Source: Bacillota bacterium (lineage in GTDB: Bacteria > Bacillota > Dethiobacteria > Dethiobacterales > Dethiobacteraceae). From it: a stretch of 14,895 nt of DNA. The notes under the pieces were generated by a model that saw only the letters and a program-made list of their open reading frames with translations, was not told where the DNA came from and searched no databases. How positions within the stretch are numbered: position 1 is the stretch's first letter; each line of letters starts with the position of its first letter. Shown in pieces: positions 1-6,713 of the stretch. The translations under genes and the position numbers were made by a program. Location of the stretch: contig QLUI01000012.1 in the NCBI GenBank assembly GCA_018725345.1, positions 1-14,895 of the forward strand, in the 5' to 3' direction.

Positions 1-162
1 CTTGAACTGGAATTGACAAGACAGGAGATGGCCAATATGATTGGCACGTCCCGAGAGACTGTGACTAGGATTTTGAGTCGTTTCCAAAAAGACGGGATTT
101 TAACACTGGACAAGCAACGTATTATCATCCAAGATGAAGAAAAACTCTGTGATTGGACATGA
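1..162 (+). CDS. Crp/Fnr-family transcriptional regulator, C-terminal fragment (5' end outside window)
   Basis: Frame 1 is open from the first base to a TGA at 160-162 and encodes 53 residues. The peptide is a winged helix-turn-helix of the Crp/Fnr type: LTRQEMANMIGTSRETVTRI is the HTH, with the recognition helix SRETVTRILSRF and the usual following wing (DGIL then a beta strand, QRIIIQ). The R-E-T-V-x-R pattern in the recognition helix is characteristic of Crp-like DNA contacts. The N-terminal effector-binding domain lies upstream of the window, so the ligand and the exact subfamily (Fnr, CooA, Crp, NtcA-like) cannot be judged. The family binding to palindromic promoter sites is established knowledge; the target here is unknown. 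A terminator-like hairpin follows directly. Confidence 0.88.
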   Translation, partial: LELELTRQEMANMIGTSRETVTRILSRFQKDGILTLDKQRIIIQDEEKLCDWT

Positions 163-167
163 TTTAG

Positions 168-202
168 GGCACACTACCTGTCAGGGGGGTGCCTTTTGCT
201 TT
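168..202 (+). terminator. Terminator-like hairpin between the Crp-type gene and the PHP gene
   Basis: GGCAC (168-172) can pair with GTGCC (189-193), and an inner CCT/AGG pair continues the stem with mismatches. The run TTTTGCTTT (194-202) follows and ends exactly where the PHP start codon begins. This fits an imperfect intrinsic terminator for the upstream regulator. The GGGGGG that would be the PHP ribosome binding site lies inside the 3' arm, so the structure could also limit PHP translation. The stem is imperfect, hence modest confidence. Confidence 0.4.
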
Positions 203-798
203 ATGCAGGCTATTACTGATTTACACACTCATACGGTTTATAGTCATGGGAAAGGAACTGTTGAAGATAATGTGCGCATGGCAATGAGGCGTGGCTTGCA
301 GGCGGTGGGGATAGCAGACCACGGCCCCAGCCATATTTTTATCGGCATTGGCGGTACGAATGCCTTTAGACTGATAAAAAAAGAAAATAAATTGGTCCGT
401 CCCCGGAGCTTGACTTTTTTATGGCAGGTGTCCGCAATTTTTGGTCCGGCTGGACGAAAACAACTTCTGCGTCGCTGCGGGCAGCCAATACTGCCGCGAT
501 TACAGCGGCGGTAAGGCGTTATCCCATAGCCGCTATTACCCATCCAGGCCTGCAGATTGATATTAATACTACAGAACTGGGTCGCGTTTGTAAGGAATAC
601 GGTACATCTTTGGAAATTAACAGCTCCTATGGCAGTGAGTTAGACCAGTATATCAGGGAGGCTCTACCTACCGGAGTCAGTTTTTTGCTCAGTAGTGATG
701 CACACTTGCCGGAGCGTGTAGGAGATTTTTGTCAAGCTTACCAATTGGTCGAGCGCCTGAAAATTCCCCTAGAGCGAATTGTTAATCTGGATAAATAA
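203..798 (+). pseudogene. PHP-domain metal-dependent phosphoesterase, broken by an internal deletion and a frameshift
   Basis: The N-terminal part, read from ATG 203, has DLHTHT, a further H in YSHGKGT and ADHGP: metal ligands of the PHP fold at about residues 8, 10, 15 and 40, the same spacing as in YcdX-type proteins. The C-terminal part, in another frame, has ITHPG (His codon 541-543) and SSDAH, also PHP metal motifs, and ends at TAA 796-798. The glutamate (GxEAN) and histidine (FH) motifs expected between them are absent, and roughly 45 residues seem lost around 375-395. A separate one-base shift lies in the T-run 415-420: adding one T would read RSLTFFMAGVRNFW through into the second part. 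The family hydrolyses phosphoesters with a metal cluster; this copy lacks two ligands even if the frameshift is a sequencing error. An upstream in-frame ATG at 134 exists but overlaps the Crp-type gene and adds residues unlike the family. Confidence 0.75.
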
Positions 799-887
799 CG
801 TCTGCAAAAGAGGGAAACTGATGGTGTGAGCCGAAACTGTCCAGCAGAAAGGCAATACTGGGTATTTGGAAAATTGGGAGGGCGAAG

Positions 888-1757
888 ATGTTGGAAAATA
901 TCCGTTTTGTGTTAATCACAGGGCTCTCCGGAGCAGGTAAAAGCCAGGCGATTCGCAGTTTTGAAGATCTAGGTTATTTTTGCATCGATAACTTGCCGCC
1001 CATGTTGATTCCTAAATTTGCCGAATTAGCGGCTCATTCGGAGGGAAAAATTAACCGTATTGCTCTAGTCTCAGATATTCGTGGCGGCGAATTTTTTGAC
1101 AGGCTGCATGATGCATTACAAATGCTGGAAGAAATCGGCTTTGATTACGAGATTATCTTCCTGGAGGCTGATGACGAGTCGTTGATTCGACGCTTTAAGG
1201 AGACGCGCCGGCGCCATCCTCTAGCTGCAAAAGGCAGTATTGCAGTGGGAATTAAGGAAGAAAAAAAATTGTTGGCACAAATCCGCAGCAAAGCGGATAA
1301 AATAATTGATACCACAATGCTTACACCTCATCAGCTTAAAGAGGAAATTGTCTCTCTTTATGCACCTGATAGCGAGCAGGAGAATATTCTAATTACGTTG
1401 GTAGCTTTCGGCTTCAAATACGGGATCCCTTTGGATGCCGATTTGGTGTTTGACGTCCGTTTTCTGCCTAACCCTCACTATATTGAAGATCTGCGTCCGT
1501 TGACTGGTAATAACGAAGAAGTCAAAGAATACGTCTGGAAGTGGGCAATTACACATAAATTTTTTCAAAAGCTGGTGGATATGATTCAGTTTCTTGTGCC
1601 GTGCTATGTTAAAGAGGGAAAACCGCAACTTGTGATAGCCATCGGCTGTACTGGAGGCAAGCATCGTTCCGTCTCAATTGTCAATGAGTTGGAAAAGATT
1701 CTTAAAGGGAAAAATTATCGCGTGGTAAAAGAGAATAGGGATATCAATAAGTCTTGA
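888..1757 (+). CDS. rapZ: RapZ/YvcJ family nucleotide-binding protein
   Basis: The product is 289 residues, the usual family length. A Walker A motif GLSGAGKS lies at residues 12-19, followed by the family-typical DLGYFCIDNLPP. The C-terminal domain carries GCTGGKHRSV at 253-262, the signature of the RapZ C-terminal half. In enterobacteria RapZ binds the small RNA GlmZ and controls glucosamine-6-phosphate synthase. In Bacillus YvcJ is a GTPase/ATPase linked to competence and cell-envelope metabolism; which role applies here is not visible. ATG 888 is preceded by GGGAGGGCGAAG. The gene is followed 19 bases later by yvcK and then whiA, the conserved Gram-positive order, so the three are probably co-transcribed. 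No defect is seen. Confidence 0.95.
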   Translation: MLENIRFVLITGLSGAGKSQAIRSFEDLGYFCIDNLPPMLIPKFAELAAHSEGKINRIALVSDIRGGEFFDRLHDALQMLEEIGFDYEIIFLEADDESLIRRFKETRRRHPLAAKGSIAVGIKEEKKLLAQIRSKADKIIDTTMLTPHQLKEEIVSLYAPDSEQENILITLVAFGFKYGIPLDADLVFDVRFLPNPHYIEDLRPLTGNNEEVKEYVWKWAITHKFFQKLVDMIQFLVPCYVKEGKPQLVIAIGCTGGKHRSVSIVNELEKILKGKNYRVVKENRDINKS

Positions 1758-1776
1758 GTTTGAGAGGAATTAGAAG

Positions 1777-2925
1777 ATGCAAATTCGTGACTTTTTAATG
1801 GGTTTAGTGATAGGCGGAGCTACCATCTTTTTCCCGCGCCACCATGGTGGGAGGCGCAATAAAGTCTTAGATCAGCGGGAGACGCTATATCAAAAATATT
1901 GCCGTGAAAACGGTGCCAAGATAGCTGCCATCGGTGGCGGCACCGGACTCTCCACCTTGCTGCGGGGATTAAAGAAATATAGCTCGAATCTGTCAGCTAT
2001 TGTTAATGTCACAGACGACGGGGGAAGTTCAGGTCGTTTGCGTGAAAAGTTGTCTATCCTGCCTCCCGGGGATATCCGCAATTGCTTGCTGGCGCTGGCA
2101 AATACCGAACCACTTCTGGAAAAGGTATTTCAATATCGGTTTGCTGAAATAGAAGGGTTACAAGGGCATAATCTGGGAAATTTATTTTTGGCAGCTCTAA
2201 GTGATGAGTTTGGTTTTGAAGAAGCGCTGTCAGTCGCTAGTCGTGTGTTGGCAGTCAAAGGAGAAGTGCTGCCGGTAACTATTGATAATGTGAATCTGGT
2301 GGCGCACTTTGCTGATGGCCTTGTGATTCGTGGGGAAAGTCGAATCTCGGCTGAGTGCGGGAAAATTTGCCGGCTTTCCTTGGATCCGGATACTTCGCAA
2401 ATTTATTCGGCGGCAGCTCAAGCCATTCGCGAAGCGGAAATTGTGTTGGTTGGTCCAGGCAGCTTGTACACCAGTGTGCTGGCTAATCTGCTGGTGCCGG
2501 GTGTTGCGACGGCCATCAGGGAAAGCAAAGCAAGGAAAGTATATATCTGTAATGTGATGACTCAGCCGGGGGAAACGGATGGATACACGGCAGCCGATCA
2601 CCTGCAGGCAATTGATGAACATGTGGGTTCCGGTATTTTTGAACTGGTTGTAGTCAATAACAATTTTGATATTCCAGCCTCTTTGTTAGATAAATACCGA
2701 CATGAAGGTTCTGTACCGGTGCTTCCTGACGTCGAGCGCTTAACTCAAATGGGGGTGGACATATTGTCAGGCAGTTTGATGTCTCACCATGAGCTTGTTC
2801 GCCATGATTCAGAAGAATTGGCTAAGATTATTTTTTCGCAAGATTTGGTGTTTAGTAAGGCTGATGTTGGGAAGAAAAAGAGTGGTCTAGCGCATCGTTT
2901 AATGCACAGGGAGAGAGGTGTGTAG
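1777..2925 (+). CDS. yvcK: YvcK/CofD-like gluconeogenesis factor
   Basis: The 382-residue protein has the CofD/YvcK nucleotide-binding core: GGGTGLST at 53-60, TDDGGSSGRLR at 79-89 and PPGDIRNCL at 96-104, then GHNLGNL and LVGPGSLYTS further on. In Bacillus and mycobacteria YvcK binds UDP-sugars and is needed for growth on gluconeogenic carbon sources and for normal cell-wall synthesis. Residues 6-19 are hydrophobic (FLMGLVIGGATIFF) and followed by basic residues, a short possible membrane anchor. Many clostridial homologues, as I recall, have a longer two-helix N-terminus, while the Bacillus protein lacks it. ATG 1777 has a purine-rich leader (GAGAGGAATTAGAAG). The stop codon lies 1 base before the whiA start. 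Confidence 0.95.
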   Translation: MQIRDFLMGLVIGGATIFFPRHHGGRRNKVLDQRETLYQKYCRENGAKIAAIGGGTGLSTLLRGLKKYSSNLSAIVNVTDDGGSSGRLREKLSILPPGDIRNCLLALANTEPLLEKVFQYRFAEIEGLQGHNLGNLFLAALSDEFGFEEALSVASRVLAVKGEVLPVTIDNVNLVAHFADGLVIRGESRISAECGKICRLSLDPDTSQIYSAAAQAIREAEIVLVGPGSLYTSVLANLLVPGVATAIRESKARKVYICNVMTQPGETDGYTAADHLQAIDEHVGSGIFELVVVNNNFDIPASLLDKYRHEGSVPVLPDVERLTQMGVDILSGSLMSHHELVRHDSEELAKIIFSQDLVFSKADVGKKKSGLAHRLMHRERGV

Positions 2926-2926
2926 C

Positions 2927-3865
2927 ATGACATACGCCCTGCAGGCCAAAAATGAACTGACCCGTCGTGAATTTGGTAGAGTTTGTTGCCTGGCTGCTGA
3001 ATTGATAGCATTTATCCGTTTAAGCGGCAATATCCAGATTTCAGGCAAGCGGCTCTCTTTAAATGTGGTTACATCTAACCCGGCCATAGCCCGCCGGATT
3101 TTTTCTCTCTTCAAGCAGCTCTTTTGTCTGAGTTCAGAGCTATTGGTGCGCAGAAAGATCAGGTTGCGGAAGAACAATGTTTATCTTATCCGTATTTCAG
3201 AATCATTTCGCGTGCGTGAGGTGTTGACGGAACTGGGGTTAATGTGCGGCGGTGTTTTCGTTCAGGAGTTAGATGAACGGATAAAAAAAGGAAAATGCTG
3301 TAGCAGGGCTTATTTGCGAGGCGCTTTTTTAGCTGCAGGCTCCGTTTCAAATCCGGAAAATTCTTACCATCTGGAGATATTTACTGACTATCAACAGCAG
3401 GCAAGTGACTTGGCTGCGCTCATTGAGACCTTTAGGTTAAAGGCTAAAGTTATCACCAGAAAAAACGGTTACTTAGTTTATCTGAAAGACAGCGAACAGA
3501 TTGTGGCTTTTCTAAACGTGATTGGAGCCCATTCTGCTCTGCTTAGCTTTGAAAATGTGCGCATTTTAAAAGATATCCGCAACCGAATTAACCGTTTAGT
3601 CAACTTCGAAACTGCCAATGTGAATAAAATGGTGGACGCTGCGGTGAAACAGGCAGAGGTTATTCGAGCTATCGAAGATTCCATAGGGCTTGCTGCACTT
3701 GAGCCGCCGCTTCAGCAATTAGCCAAGTTGCGCTTGCAGCATCCCGAAGCCAGTCTTCAGGAGTTAGGCGAGATGCTGGATCCAAAATTGGGGAAATCCG
3801 GCGTCAATCACAGAATGCGCAAACTGGAAAAGATCTCTAAAAAATATACAAAACAGAAAGTGTAG
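2927..3865 (+). CDS. whiA: WhiA, sporulation/cell-division DNA-binding protein
   Basis: The 312-residue product begins MTYALQAKNELTRREFG with CCLAAEL soon after, the standard WhiA opening. The N-terminal two thirds match the degenerate LAGLIDADG homing-endonuclease fold (for example YLRGAFLAAGSVSNPENSYHL). The C-terminus is a helix-turn-helix (LQELGEMLDPKLGKSGVNHR, then a basic helix). In Streptomyces WhiA activates sporulation genes with WhiB; in Bacillus it affects division and chromosome segregation. I chose ATG 2927, which sits after GGGAGAGAGGTG and follows the yvcK stop by one base. A GTG at 2918 in the same frame would overlap yvcK and add residues the family lacks. Confidence 0.95.
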   Translation: MTYALQAKNELTRREFGRVCCLAAELIAFIRLSGNIQISGKRLSLNVVTSNPAIARRIFSLFKQLFCLSSELLVRRKIRLRKNNVYLIRISESFRVREVLTELGLMCGGVFVQELDERIKKGKCCSRAYLRGAFLAAGSVSNPENSYHLEIFTDYQQQASDLAALIETFRLKAKVITRKNGYLVYLKDSEQIVAFLNVIGAHSALLSFENVRILKDIRNRINRLVNFETANVNKMVDAAVKQAEVIRAIEDSIGLAALEPPLQQLAKLRLQHPEASLQELGEMLDPKLGKSGVNHRMRKLEKISKKYTKQKV

Positions 3866-3994
3866 TAAATAGATTTCTTTGACTTAGCTTGTTTGAATAG
3901 ATTATCTTGCAAATTGGCAGGATTTTTGCATTCCATTGGCGAATAGTGAATGAGCTAAAACATTTGAATTTTTCTTTCGTCAGGCATCTTTTTG

Positions 3995-4023
3995 TTGCGT
4001 CAGAACTGTACTGAGCTTTTATA
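3995..4023 (+). promoter_or_regulatory. Possible sigma-A promoter ahead of the rpoN remnant
   Basis: TTGCGT (3995-4000), a 17-base spacer and TTTATA (4018-4023, running on as TTTATAAAT) lie about 20 bases before the ribosome binding site of the rpoN remnant. Three or four matches per hexamer make this plausible but not compelling. The 180-base gap between whiA and this ORF otherwise holds only a weak inverted repeat (TGCAAA 3908-3913 / TTTGCA 3925-3930) and no gene. Confidence 0.3.
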
Positions 4024-4045
4024 AATACGCAAAGGAGATGTCGTA

Positions 4046-4252
4046 ATGCGGATTTCCTATAATCTTAAGCTGGAACAATCACAGAAGCTGATGATGACGC
4101 CTAAACTGCAGCAGGCGATTAATTTGTTGCTGAGCGACCGGAAGTTGGTAGAATTGCTGGCTAGGCGGGATGTTTTACTTTCCCGTCGTACTGTAGCAAA
4201 ATACCGGGAAGAAATGGGCATTCCTTCATCCACCAGGAGAAAACGTATTTAA
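4046..4252 (+). pseudogene. rpoN: rpoN (sigma-54) remnant with large in-frame internal deletion; possible 68-residue mini-protein
   Basis: Residues 6-28 (NLKLEQSQKLMMTPKLQQAI and on) are the start of sigma-54 region I, the part that contacts enhancer-binding activators. Residues 30-67 are the extreme C-terminus: SDRKLVELL, then SRRTVAKYRE (46-55), the RpoN box that contacts the -24 promoter element, then MGIPSSTRRKR. Normal sigma-54 is about 430-480 residues, so some 380-400 codons, including the core-RNA-polymerase-binding domain, are gone. The join falls near codons 28-31 (about 4127-4138) and is in frame. The gene keeps a strong ribosome binding site (AAAGGAGATG from 4032) and a clean stop. 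It cannot work as a sigma factor. It may be a relic, an assembly artefact, or a small expressed protein that could bind -24 elements; only the sequence relationships are seen, and function is unknown. Confidence 0.85.
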
Positions 4253-4291
4253 CGGAGAAAAGGATGTGCAGGTGCGCATCCTTTTCTCCGT
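4252..4291 (+). terminator. Strong hairpin overlapping the rpoN-remnant stop codon
   Basis: ACGGAGAAAAGGATG (4252-4266) is perfectly complementary to CATCCTTTTCTCCGT (4277-4291), and inner bases can extend the stem around a small loop. The hairpin starts on the last base of the TAA. A good T-run does not follow immediately (GTGCGGCAGG comes next; a TTTTTA lies some 20 bases on), so it is a terminator-like or transcript-protecting structure rather than a textbook terminator. Confidence 0.6.
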
Positions 4292-4381
4292 GTGCGGCAG
4301 GAATTTAGTTTTTATTAGCGAATTATCTCTTCGTCTTTTGCCTCCAGGTGCGGAGCGAGTGTAGCGGGAGAGAGGGCGATC

Positions 4382-4412
4382 ATTTAAAGATAAGCTTTGG
4401 TTTAAATATTAT
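4382..4412 (+). promoter_or_regulatory. gap promoter region with ATTTAAA inverted repeat
   Basis: ATTTAAA (4382-4388) and TTTAAAT (4401-4407) form a perfect inverted repeat with a 12-base spacer. A -10-like TATTAT follows at 4407-4412, about 20 bases before the gap start, with TTTAAA 18 bases upstream as a weak -35. GGGAGG lies between this and ATG 4432. The palindrome could be an operator for a regulator of the glycolytic operon, but AT-rich palindromes also occur by chance near promoters. Confidence 0.35.
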
Positions 4413-4431
4413 ATTTTAGGGAGGCAGTAAA

Positions 4432-5439
4432 ATGACGATTAAAATCGGCGTAAACGGTTTTGGCCGGATCGGACGCGCATGCATCCGGCTTGTAGAGGAG
4501 CATCCTGAATTGGAAATGGTGGCTTTTAACAGCACGCGAGATCCGAAGATGCTGGCTCATCTTTTGAAGTATGACTCACTCTACGGCCGCACGCCCTACG
4601 ACGTAGAGCCGTTAAAAAATGCGCTCCTGTTAAATGGTCGGGAAGTAAAAATCCTGGCTGATCGTCATCCCGCAAACCTTAACTGGGGTGACTATGGCGT
4701 GGAGGTCGTAATTGAAGCTACAGGGTCTTTTAGTGATGCCCTGGAAGCCGGAAAGCAACTTGGCGGCAGTACAAAGAAAGTTGTTATTACAGCCCCGGCT
4801 GAAGGCGAAGATTGTACCATCGTAATGGGGGTAAACGAGGATAAATATGATCCAGCTAATCACCATGTCATTTCTAATGCTTCCTGCACGACCAACTGTC
4901 TGGCACCGGTTTGCAAAGTGCTAGATGACGAGTTTGGCTTTAAGAAGGGGTTAATGACGACTGTTCATGCGTATACTAACGACCAGAGGATTTTGGATTT
5001 GGCACATAGCGATTTGCGCCGCGCCAGAGCTGCCGCCCTGTCCATGATTCCGACCACCACAGGAGCGGCGCGTGCTGTATCCATGGTTATACCCGGGATT
5101 CGTGGCAGAGTAGATGGTTTAGCAATTCGGGTGCCGACCCCCACAGTCTCATTAGTTGATCTGGTGGCAGAGCTGGACAATTCTGTAACAAAAGAACAGG
5201 TTAATAATGCTTTCCGTCAGGCTGCCGCCGGTCGGATGAAAGGAATTCTCGGTGTTTCTGATGAGCCGCTCGTTTCTGTGGATTATAAGGGAGATTCGCG
5301 TTCTAGTGTGGTAGATGCTCTTTCCACCATGGTGGTGCAGGATAATCTGGTCAAAGTGATCGCTTGGTATGATAATGAGTATGCTTATGCTTGCCGTGTC
5401 ATTGATCTGGTACTCTTTATTGCAAAACACGGCTTGTAA
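4432..5439 (+). CDS. gap: Type I glyceraldehyde-3-phosphate dehydrogenase
   Basis: The product is 335 residues, standard length. The N-terminal Rossmann motif is VNGFGRIGR (7-15). The catalytic SCTTN has Cys152, paired with His179 in VHAYTNDQ. It converts glyceraldehyde-3-phosphate to 1,3-bisphosphoglycerate with NAD(P) and phosphate in the cytoplasm. Unusual residues lie at the cofactor-selecting positions. The N-D that normally fixes the NAD ribose (…NDLTD…) reads N33-S34-T-R, and the usual Leu-Pro before His-Lys reads L-A-H-S (in DLAHSDLRRARA). Loss of the Asp and Pro and gain of an Arg suit NADP or dual use, as in GapB and cyanobacterial Gap2, but this is inference. It leads the operon with pgk, tpiA, gpmI and eno. 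ATG 4432 follows GGGAGGCAGTAAA. No cggR precedes it. Confidence 0.97.
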   Translation: MTIKIGVNGFGRIGRACIRLVEEHPELEMVAFNSTRDPKMLAHLLKYDSLYGRTPYDVEPLKNALLLNGREVKILADRHPANLNWGDYGVEVVIEATGSFSDALEAGKQLGGSTKKVVITAPAEGEDCTIVMGVNEDKYDPANHHVISNASCTTNCLAPVCKVLDDEFGFKKGLMTTVHAYTNDQRILDLAHSDLRRARAAALSMIPTTTGAARAVSMVIPGIRGRVDGLAIRVPTPTVSLVDLVAELDNSVTKEQVNNAFRQAAAGRMKGILGVSDEPLVSVDYKGDSRSSVVDALSTMVVQDNLVKVIAWYDNEYAYACRVIDLVLFIAKHGL

Positions 5440-5445
5440 ACAGAA

Positions 5446-5480
5446 AAGCTGCCGTTCTCGTGTTCAGATTGCGGTAGCTT
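5446..5480 (+). other. Intergenic hairpin between gap and pgk
   Basis: AAGCTGCCG (5446-5454) pairs with CGGTAGCTT (5472-5480), with one G-U pair and a 17-base loop, and ends five bases before the pgk AAGGAGGTG. Such a structure could act in mRNA processing or differential stability of the gap segment, as is known for the glycolytic operon transcript of Bacillus subtilis. There is no T-run, so it is not a terminator. Confidence 0.35.
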
Positions 5481-5500
5481 CCTTCAAGGAGGTGCTTACT

Positions 5501-6685
5501 TTGACAAAAAAATCAGTAAAAGATATTGACCTGACTGGCAAACGGGTCTTTACGCGTGTAGATTTTAATGTACCTAGAAATGAACAAGGTGAAATTACTG
5601 ACGATACGAAGATCAGAGCGGCGTTGCCCACTATCCGCTACATGCTGGCACAGGGAGCCGCAGTAATATTAGCCAGCCATCTTGGTCGTCCGAAAGGGAA
5701 GCCGGATGAAAATTTGCGCCTGGACGCAGTGGCAGCGAGGCTGTCTCTCTTGCTTGGTCACCATGTGCAAAAGCTCGATGAAGTTGTAGGAGAAGAAGTG
5801 TCTCTCGCCGCGGCAACTCTGCAGCCAGGGGAGCTTCTTTTCTTGGAAAATGTGCGTTTCCATCCCGGAGAAAAGAGTAATGACGAAGCGCTTGCTAAGG
5901 CATACGCCGGACTTGCTGATCTGTTTGTTTCCGATGCCTTCGGTACGGCGCATAGGACGCACGCCTCAAATACCGGATTGGCAAAATACATTCCTGCGGT
6001 GGCAGGATTGCAGATGGCGACAGAAATAGAAATTCTCTCCAAATGTTTACACAATCCGCAGAGGCCGTTGGTAGCAATTGTGGGAGGCAATAAAATTGCG
6101 GACAAAATTAGGGTTTTACATAATCTGCTGAGGAGTGTTGATTCGCTGTTGCTTGGCGGCGGGATGGCTAATACCTTTTTGAAAGCAAAAGGATATCAGC
6201 TGGGTAAGTCGCTGGTGGAAGAGGATCAGTTGGCGGTTGCCGTTAAAATTATGCGAGAGGCAGCAACCCTAAAGGTAAATCTTTGTCTCCCGTCGGACTT
6301 GATTGTGGCAGATAGTCCGGAAGATGGGACCAGCGCCCAAGTTGTCACGGTGGACTTGGTGCAGGCAGATAAAATGGCTCTTGATATTGGCCCTCAAACA
6401 AGAAAGAGTTATGGTGATTTAGTAAGTAAGGCTGGTACTGTTTTGTGGAACGGTCCCATGGGCGTGTTTGAGGTAGACGCCTTCGCACAGGGGAGTATTG
6501 AACTGCTAAACACCCTTGTGCAATCTGAAGCATATTCGATTGTTGGCGGTGGAGATATGATAGCGGCGGTGAAAAAAGCAGGCGTGGACAAGCAGATTTC
6601 GCACATCTCCACCGGAGGCGGCGCCACGTTGGAGTTTTGGGAAGGCAAAGAGCTGCCTGGAATTGCCGTTCTTCAAGAGAAATGA
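5501..6685 (+). CDS. pgk: Phosphoglycerate kinase
   Basis: From the TTG at 5501 the protein is 394 residues, the normal bacterial length, beginning MTKKSVKDIDLTGKRVFTRV. The start is chosen because AAGGAGGTG lies at 5486-5494 and the family begins with this segment. A longer frame reaching back to 5369 would overlap gap and add residues unlike the family. Substrate-site motifs RVDFNVP and SHLGRPKG, the hinge and nucleotide region (GGGMANTFLKAKG, GPMGVFE) and the C-terminal STGGGATLEFWEGKELPG are all present. The enzyme transfers phosphate from 1,3-bisphosphoglycerate to ADP. GGGDMIAAV replaces the commoner GGGDSAAAV, and VGGNKIADKI replaces VGGAKVSDKI; neither removes the key lysine. Confidence 0.97.
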   Translation: MTKKSVKDIDLTGKRVFTRVDFNVPRNEQGEITDDTKIRAALPTIRYMLAQGAAVILASHLGRPKGKPDENLRLDAVAARLSLLLGHHVQKLDEVVGEEVSLAAATLQPGELLFLENVRFHPGEKSNDEALAKAYAGLADLFVSDAFGTAHRTHASNTGLAKYIPAVAGLQMATEIEILSKCLHNPQRPLVAIVGGNKIADKIRVLHNLLRSVDSLLLGGGMANTFLKAKGYQLGKSLVEEDQLAVAVKIMREAATLKVNLCLPSDLIVADSPEDGTSAQVVTVDLVQADKMALDIGPQTRKSYGDLVSKAGTVLWNGPMGVFEVDAFAQGSIELLNTLVQSEAYSIVGGGDMIAAVKKAGVDKQISHISTGGGATLEFWEGKELPGIAVLQEK

Positions 6686-6713
6686 CTGGGTAGTTTACAG
6701 AAAGGGGTTTGGC

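Noticed and set aside
375..412. Possible insertion-element end (TTGGTCCGTCCCC looks like the tip of a dispersed GGGGACGG-type repeat)
   Set aside because: Only one short arm is present, with no partner inverted copy, no target duplication and no transposase; the bases also read as a PHP-like segment (KLVRPRSL).
244..543. Minus-strand open frame across the PHP gene
   Set aside because: It has no family motifs or ribosome binding site and mirrors the recognisable PHP segments on the + strand; the same applies to all other minus-strand frames in the window.
799..887. Possible small RNA or leader between the PHP gene and rapZ
   Set aside because: No convincing stem, promoter or known RNA motif was seen in the 89 bases apart from the rapZ ribosome binding site.
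3879..3907. TTGACT-N17-TTATCT promoter after whiA
   Set aside because: The -10 hexamer matches consensus at too few positions, and a better candidate lies nearer the rpoN remnant.
4292..4381. Possible remnant of cggR between the rpoN remnant and gap
   Set aside because: None of the frames here shows recognisable SorC/CggR sequence; the stretch is too short and full of stops to support a claim.
5369..5500. Longer pgk reading frame beginning inside gap
   Set aside because: The extra residues overlap the end of gap and have no counterpart in the family; the TTG at 5501 with AAGGAGGTG fits the family start.
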